Shown piece after piece: positions 62,115 through 64,000 of a DNA stretch of 64,000 bases. The notes below the pieces were generated by a model. The model was not told the DNA's origin and did no database searches. It saw nothing but the letters and a program-made list of their open reading frames with translations. Origin of the DNA: Bacteroidota bacterium (GTDB lineage: Bacteria > Bacteroidota > Bacteroidia > B-17B0 > Aurantibacillaceae); NCBI GenBank assembly GCA_018267825.1, contig JAFDXR010000009.1, positions 1 through 64,000 on the forward strand. Direction: 5' to 3'. The number at the start of each line of letters is the position of its first letter. Position 1 is the stretch's first letter. The translations under genes and the position numbers were made by a program.

Positions 62115-63098
62115 ATGCATGTAGGCAATCATTATAAATTGAAGGAATTTATTCTCTGGACACGGCGTGATATATATAAGATTTTTGTTCTGGCAGTGAT
62201 TCCGACACTGTTGTTTCAGTTGCTCGGACTCAAATGGCTGGCCATTCCCTGGGTACCCATTGCCATGATTGGAACGGCGGCAGCATTTATTGTGGGATTC
62301 AAAAATACACAAACCTATAACCGCCTGTGGGAAGCCCGGCAGATATACGGTGCTATAGTGAATACAAGCCGGTCCTGGGGAATCATGGTTAAGGATTTTG
62401 TAAGAGACCCCGATGCACATCGTGAACTCATATACCGGCATGTAGGCTGGCTTACAGCATTGCGATTTCAGTTGCGTGAACCCCGCAGCTGGGAAAACAT
62501 GAACAAAAGTTACAATAAAGAATACCGTCGGTTTTATAAAGTAGCTGAATGGGAATCGAAGCTTGACGAGGAATTGAAAACCTATTTATCTGGTGAGGAT
62601 CTGGCCTATGTGCTTGCCCGTAAGAACAGAGCCACACATGTTATCGGTCTGCAATCGGCCCGTCTTCGCGCATTGAAAGACCGCGGAGCCATTGATCCCT
62701 TAGATTATGTGGAGATGGAAAACCTGCTTGTAAATCTGTACGAACAGCAGGGGAAATGTGAGCGTATCAAGAATTTCCCTTATCCCCGTCAGTTTGCATC
62801 CATCAATCTCTTCTTTATCCGTCTATTCGTTATCATCGTTCCTTTTGGCCTGCTCAATGAGTTCCAGAAACTAGGCGACGTTTATGTCTGGTTGAATATC
62901 CCTTTCAGCCTGGTTGTATGCTGGGTGTTTACATCTATGGAGCGTGTGGGCGAAAGTACGGAAAACCCTTTTGAAGGCAGTGCGAACGATGTACCCATTA
63001 CAAGCATGAGCCGCACGATTGAAATTGATCTTCGCGAAATGCTTGGTGAAACGGAACTTCCTCCCGCCATTCAGCCGGTAAATAATATCATTTTATAA
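62115..63098 (+). CDS. Bestrophin family anion channel
   Basis: A 327-residue bacterial bestrophin (UPF0187/YneE type). It starts with the usual FILWTRRDIYKIFVLAVIPTLLFQ first helix region. The signature GTAAAFIVGFKNTQTYNRLWEARQIYGAIVNTSRSW follows in pieces at about 55-92; its hydrophobic part lines the pore neck in solved homologs. Later come PYPRQFASINLFFIRLFVIIVPFGLLNEF and the C-terminal NPFEGSANDVPITSMSRTIEIDL tail. Bestrophins are pentameric channels; eukaryotic ones pass chloride and bicarbonate. The next gene, 35 bp downstream, is an LCIB-type carbonic-anhydrase-like gene, which suggests a bicarbonate-related role here. Confidence 0.93.
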   Translation: MHVGNHYKLKEFILWTRRDIYKIFVLAVIPTLLFQLLGLKWLAIPWVPIAMIGTAAAFIVGFKNTQTYNRLWEARQIYGAIVNTSRSWGIMVKDFVRDPDAHRELIYRHVGWLTALRFQLREPRSWENMNKSYNKEYRRFYKVAEWESKLDEELKTYLSGEDLAYVLARKNRATHVIGLQSARLRALKDRGAIDPLDYVEMENLLVNLYEQQGKCERIKNFPYPRQFASINLFFIRLFVIIVPFGLLNEFQKLGDVYVWLNIPFSLVVCWVFTSMERVGESTENPFEGSANDVPITSMSRTIEIDLREMLGETELPPAIQPVNNIIL

Positions 63099-63133
63099 AT
63101 GAATACCAATTGTTTTAAAATAACAGACAGCCC

Positions 63134-63877
63134 ATGAAAAAAAGAGAAAAACTGGCGATTATAAGGGCCTATTACCCAAATGCAATCACCACGATAGACA
63201 GTGTTAACCGGCTTATCGACTTTGTGGAAGAGAAGCTTGATCTTGAACCGGCACAGGTCATGCTGGCCGACAGCGTTTGCAGTGATGATGTCAACAGCAT
63301 TCAGTATCCTGCAAGAGCCCATGAATTTTTAGGCCCGTTTAAAATGGGTGGATTGGATGGATTTCCATTTACAGGACTCACCGGTATGGGTGCTTTTGCC
63401 AGTCATGTTCCTGATTCGGGAGCCGTATTTATTTATTACGGCCCGCATATTGGTATTACCAAAACGGGTGCTATTGGCGAAATACACAGGCTGGGCCAGC
63501 ACAAAAACTCCGGCTGCTGTGGAGCTGCCAAAGGAGCTTTACAAAAACTGATGAATAATGAGATTGTGGAAGGGAGAATGACGGATCTGGATTACCAGAT
63601 GAATACCATTGAACAGATTCTTTTGAGGCACAAAGACCGGATTCTTTCTTCAGATATTCCGCTTAAAGAAGCGACCAGCGTCATTTACGAAGCTATTGAT
63701 ACCAGGATTAACGAACTCGTGAATCAGACAAAGTACAAGTGTAAATATGTTATTTTAATGGGTGCGGTGCTTATTAACAGCGACTCTGACCTTGGCTCAT
63801 TTACATCCACGCAGCGTTTTGATGTGATCGATCAGCAGACCGGCGAACGCAAAGACCTGATGCAGGCCTATTTTTAA
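63134..63877 (+). CDS. LCIB-type beta-carbonic-anhydrase-like protein
   Basis: A 247-residue cytoplasmic protein. I recognise it as related to the LCIB/LCIC family of algae from three blocks: ADSVCSDDVN (Cys49, Asp51), then GGLDGFPFTGLTGMGAFASHVPD with YYGPHIGI (His91, His105), and GQHKNSGCCGAAKGA (Cys128/Cys129). A Cys-His-Cys zinc site with a nearby Asp and Arg (Arg61) is what that family uses, and some members are active carbonic anhydrases. The C-terminal third is helical, then KYVILMGAVLINSD as a late strand. It follows bestrophin by 35 bp on the same strand. Enzyme activity here is inferred, not shown. Confidence 0.75.
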   Translation: MKKREKLAIIRAYYPNAITTIDSVNRLIDFVEEKLDLEPAQVMLADSVCSDDVNSIQYPARAHEFLGPFKMGGLDGFPFTGLTGMGAFASHVPDSGAVFIYYGPHIGITKTGAIGEIHRLGQHKNSGCCGAAKGALQKLMNNEIVEGRMTDLDYQMNTIEQILLRHKDRILSSDIPLKEATSVIYEAIDTRINELVNQTKYKCKYVILMGAVLINSDSDLGSFTSTQRFDVIDQQTGERKDLMQAYF

Positions 63878-63926
63878 TGCAATAGCGGATCATGGTTCGT
63901 ATACATTTTTGATATAAATTTAAAAT

Positions 63927-64000
63927 GTGAATATTGACTTTAAGAAACGCGTTATAGAGGCATGCCGCAAGGCGATAGGCTTACGTATTGAACGGGCCCA
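63927..64000 (+). CDS. Possible start of a gene cut by the window edge
   Basis: A GTG at 63927 opens a frame that stays open to the last base (24 full codons, reading MNIDFKKRVIEACRKAIGLR, then IERA). The helical start resembles small GreA/B-domain proteins of Bacteroidota, but too little is visible to decide. It would be the third gene after bestrophin and the LCIB-like gene, 49 bp downstream. Confidence 0.3.
   Translation, partial: MNIDFKKRVIEACRKAIGLRIERA

Overview
This window comes from the chromosome of a Bacteroidota bacterium, most likely in the Chitinophagales/Sphingobacteriales part of the phylum. The evidence is a complete SprA (the type IX secretion outer-membrane translocon), four secreted proteins with T9SS C-terminal sorting domains, a YtxJ protein of the bacillithiol system, fused HisIE and HisB enzymes, and repeated TAnnTTTG promoter boxes typical of the phylum's sigma factor. 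GC content is moderate and genes are closely packed. I see no prophage, insertion sequence or CRISPR array.

Layout. 0-5 kb: degenerate TCTGCG repeats, a DUF2179 membrane protein, an AsmA-like protein and a sensor histidine kinase. 5-12.3 kb: a complete histidine operon on the minus strand (hisG-D-C-B-H-A-F-IE). It is preceded by a 22-codon leader peptide with six histidines and a terminator/antiterminator pair, that is, a classical attenuator. 12.3-16.5 kb: a minus-strand cluster of ung, hemW, a cyclase-family hydrolase and a GT-C-like membrane protein. 16.5-22.9 kb: a 42-residue lipoprotein, ytxJ, osmC, a small barrel-like protein with lipA, and a T9SS-secreted M43 metalloprotease whose catalytic domain appears to be split by a large insertion. 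22.9-31.7 kb: wecB, radC, an MFS exporter, a TIGR02757 protein, DUF983, a sulfur-handling operon (TauE / MBL-rhodanese / AraC regulator), yqeY, vanZ and gcvH. 31.7-42.1 kb: sprA, ruvA, maeB. 42.3-46 kb: nadK, a CBS protein, pdxJ, a His/Lys-rich secreted peptide and an alpha/beta hydrolase. 46-59.4 kb: a giant SBBP/CHU_C protein, a HAD phosphatase, a CAU tRNA, two LamG/Ig-like T9SS proteins, and a LytTR regulator with a TPR histidine kinase. 59.5-61.9 kb: five small unrecognised genes. 62-63.9 kb: a bestrophin channel gene followed by an LCIB-type carbonic-anhydrase-like gene.

How it fits together. SprA would export the metalloprotease, the SBBP/CHU_C protein and the two LamG proteins found in the same window. 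The his operon is self-contained and controlled by its own leader. The TauE/MBL-rhodanese operon, with YtxJ and OsmC elsewhere, points to thiol and persulfide chemistry.

The most intriguing unit is the bestrophin plus LCIB-like pair at the right end. It couples a predicted anion (possibly bicarbonate) channel to a CO2/bicarbonate enzyme of a family best known from algal carbon-concentrating mechanisms. A cluster of direct, inverted and 10-bp phased repeats lies upstream of it. A second cross-cutting observation is that several genes have a TAnnTTTG box ending only 3-8 nt before the start codon, which suggests leaderless transcripts. All assignments rest on reading the sequence and on recall of protein families; no database search was run.
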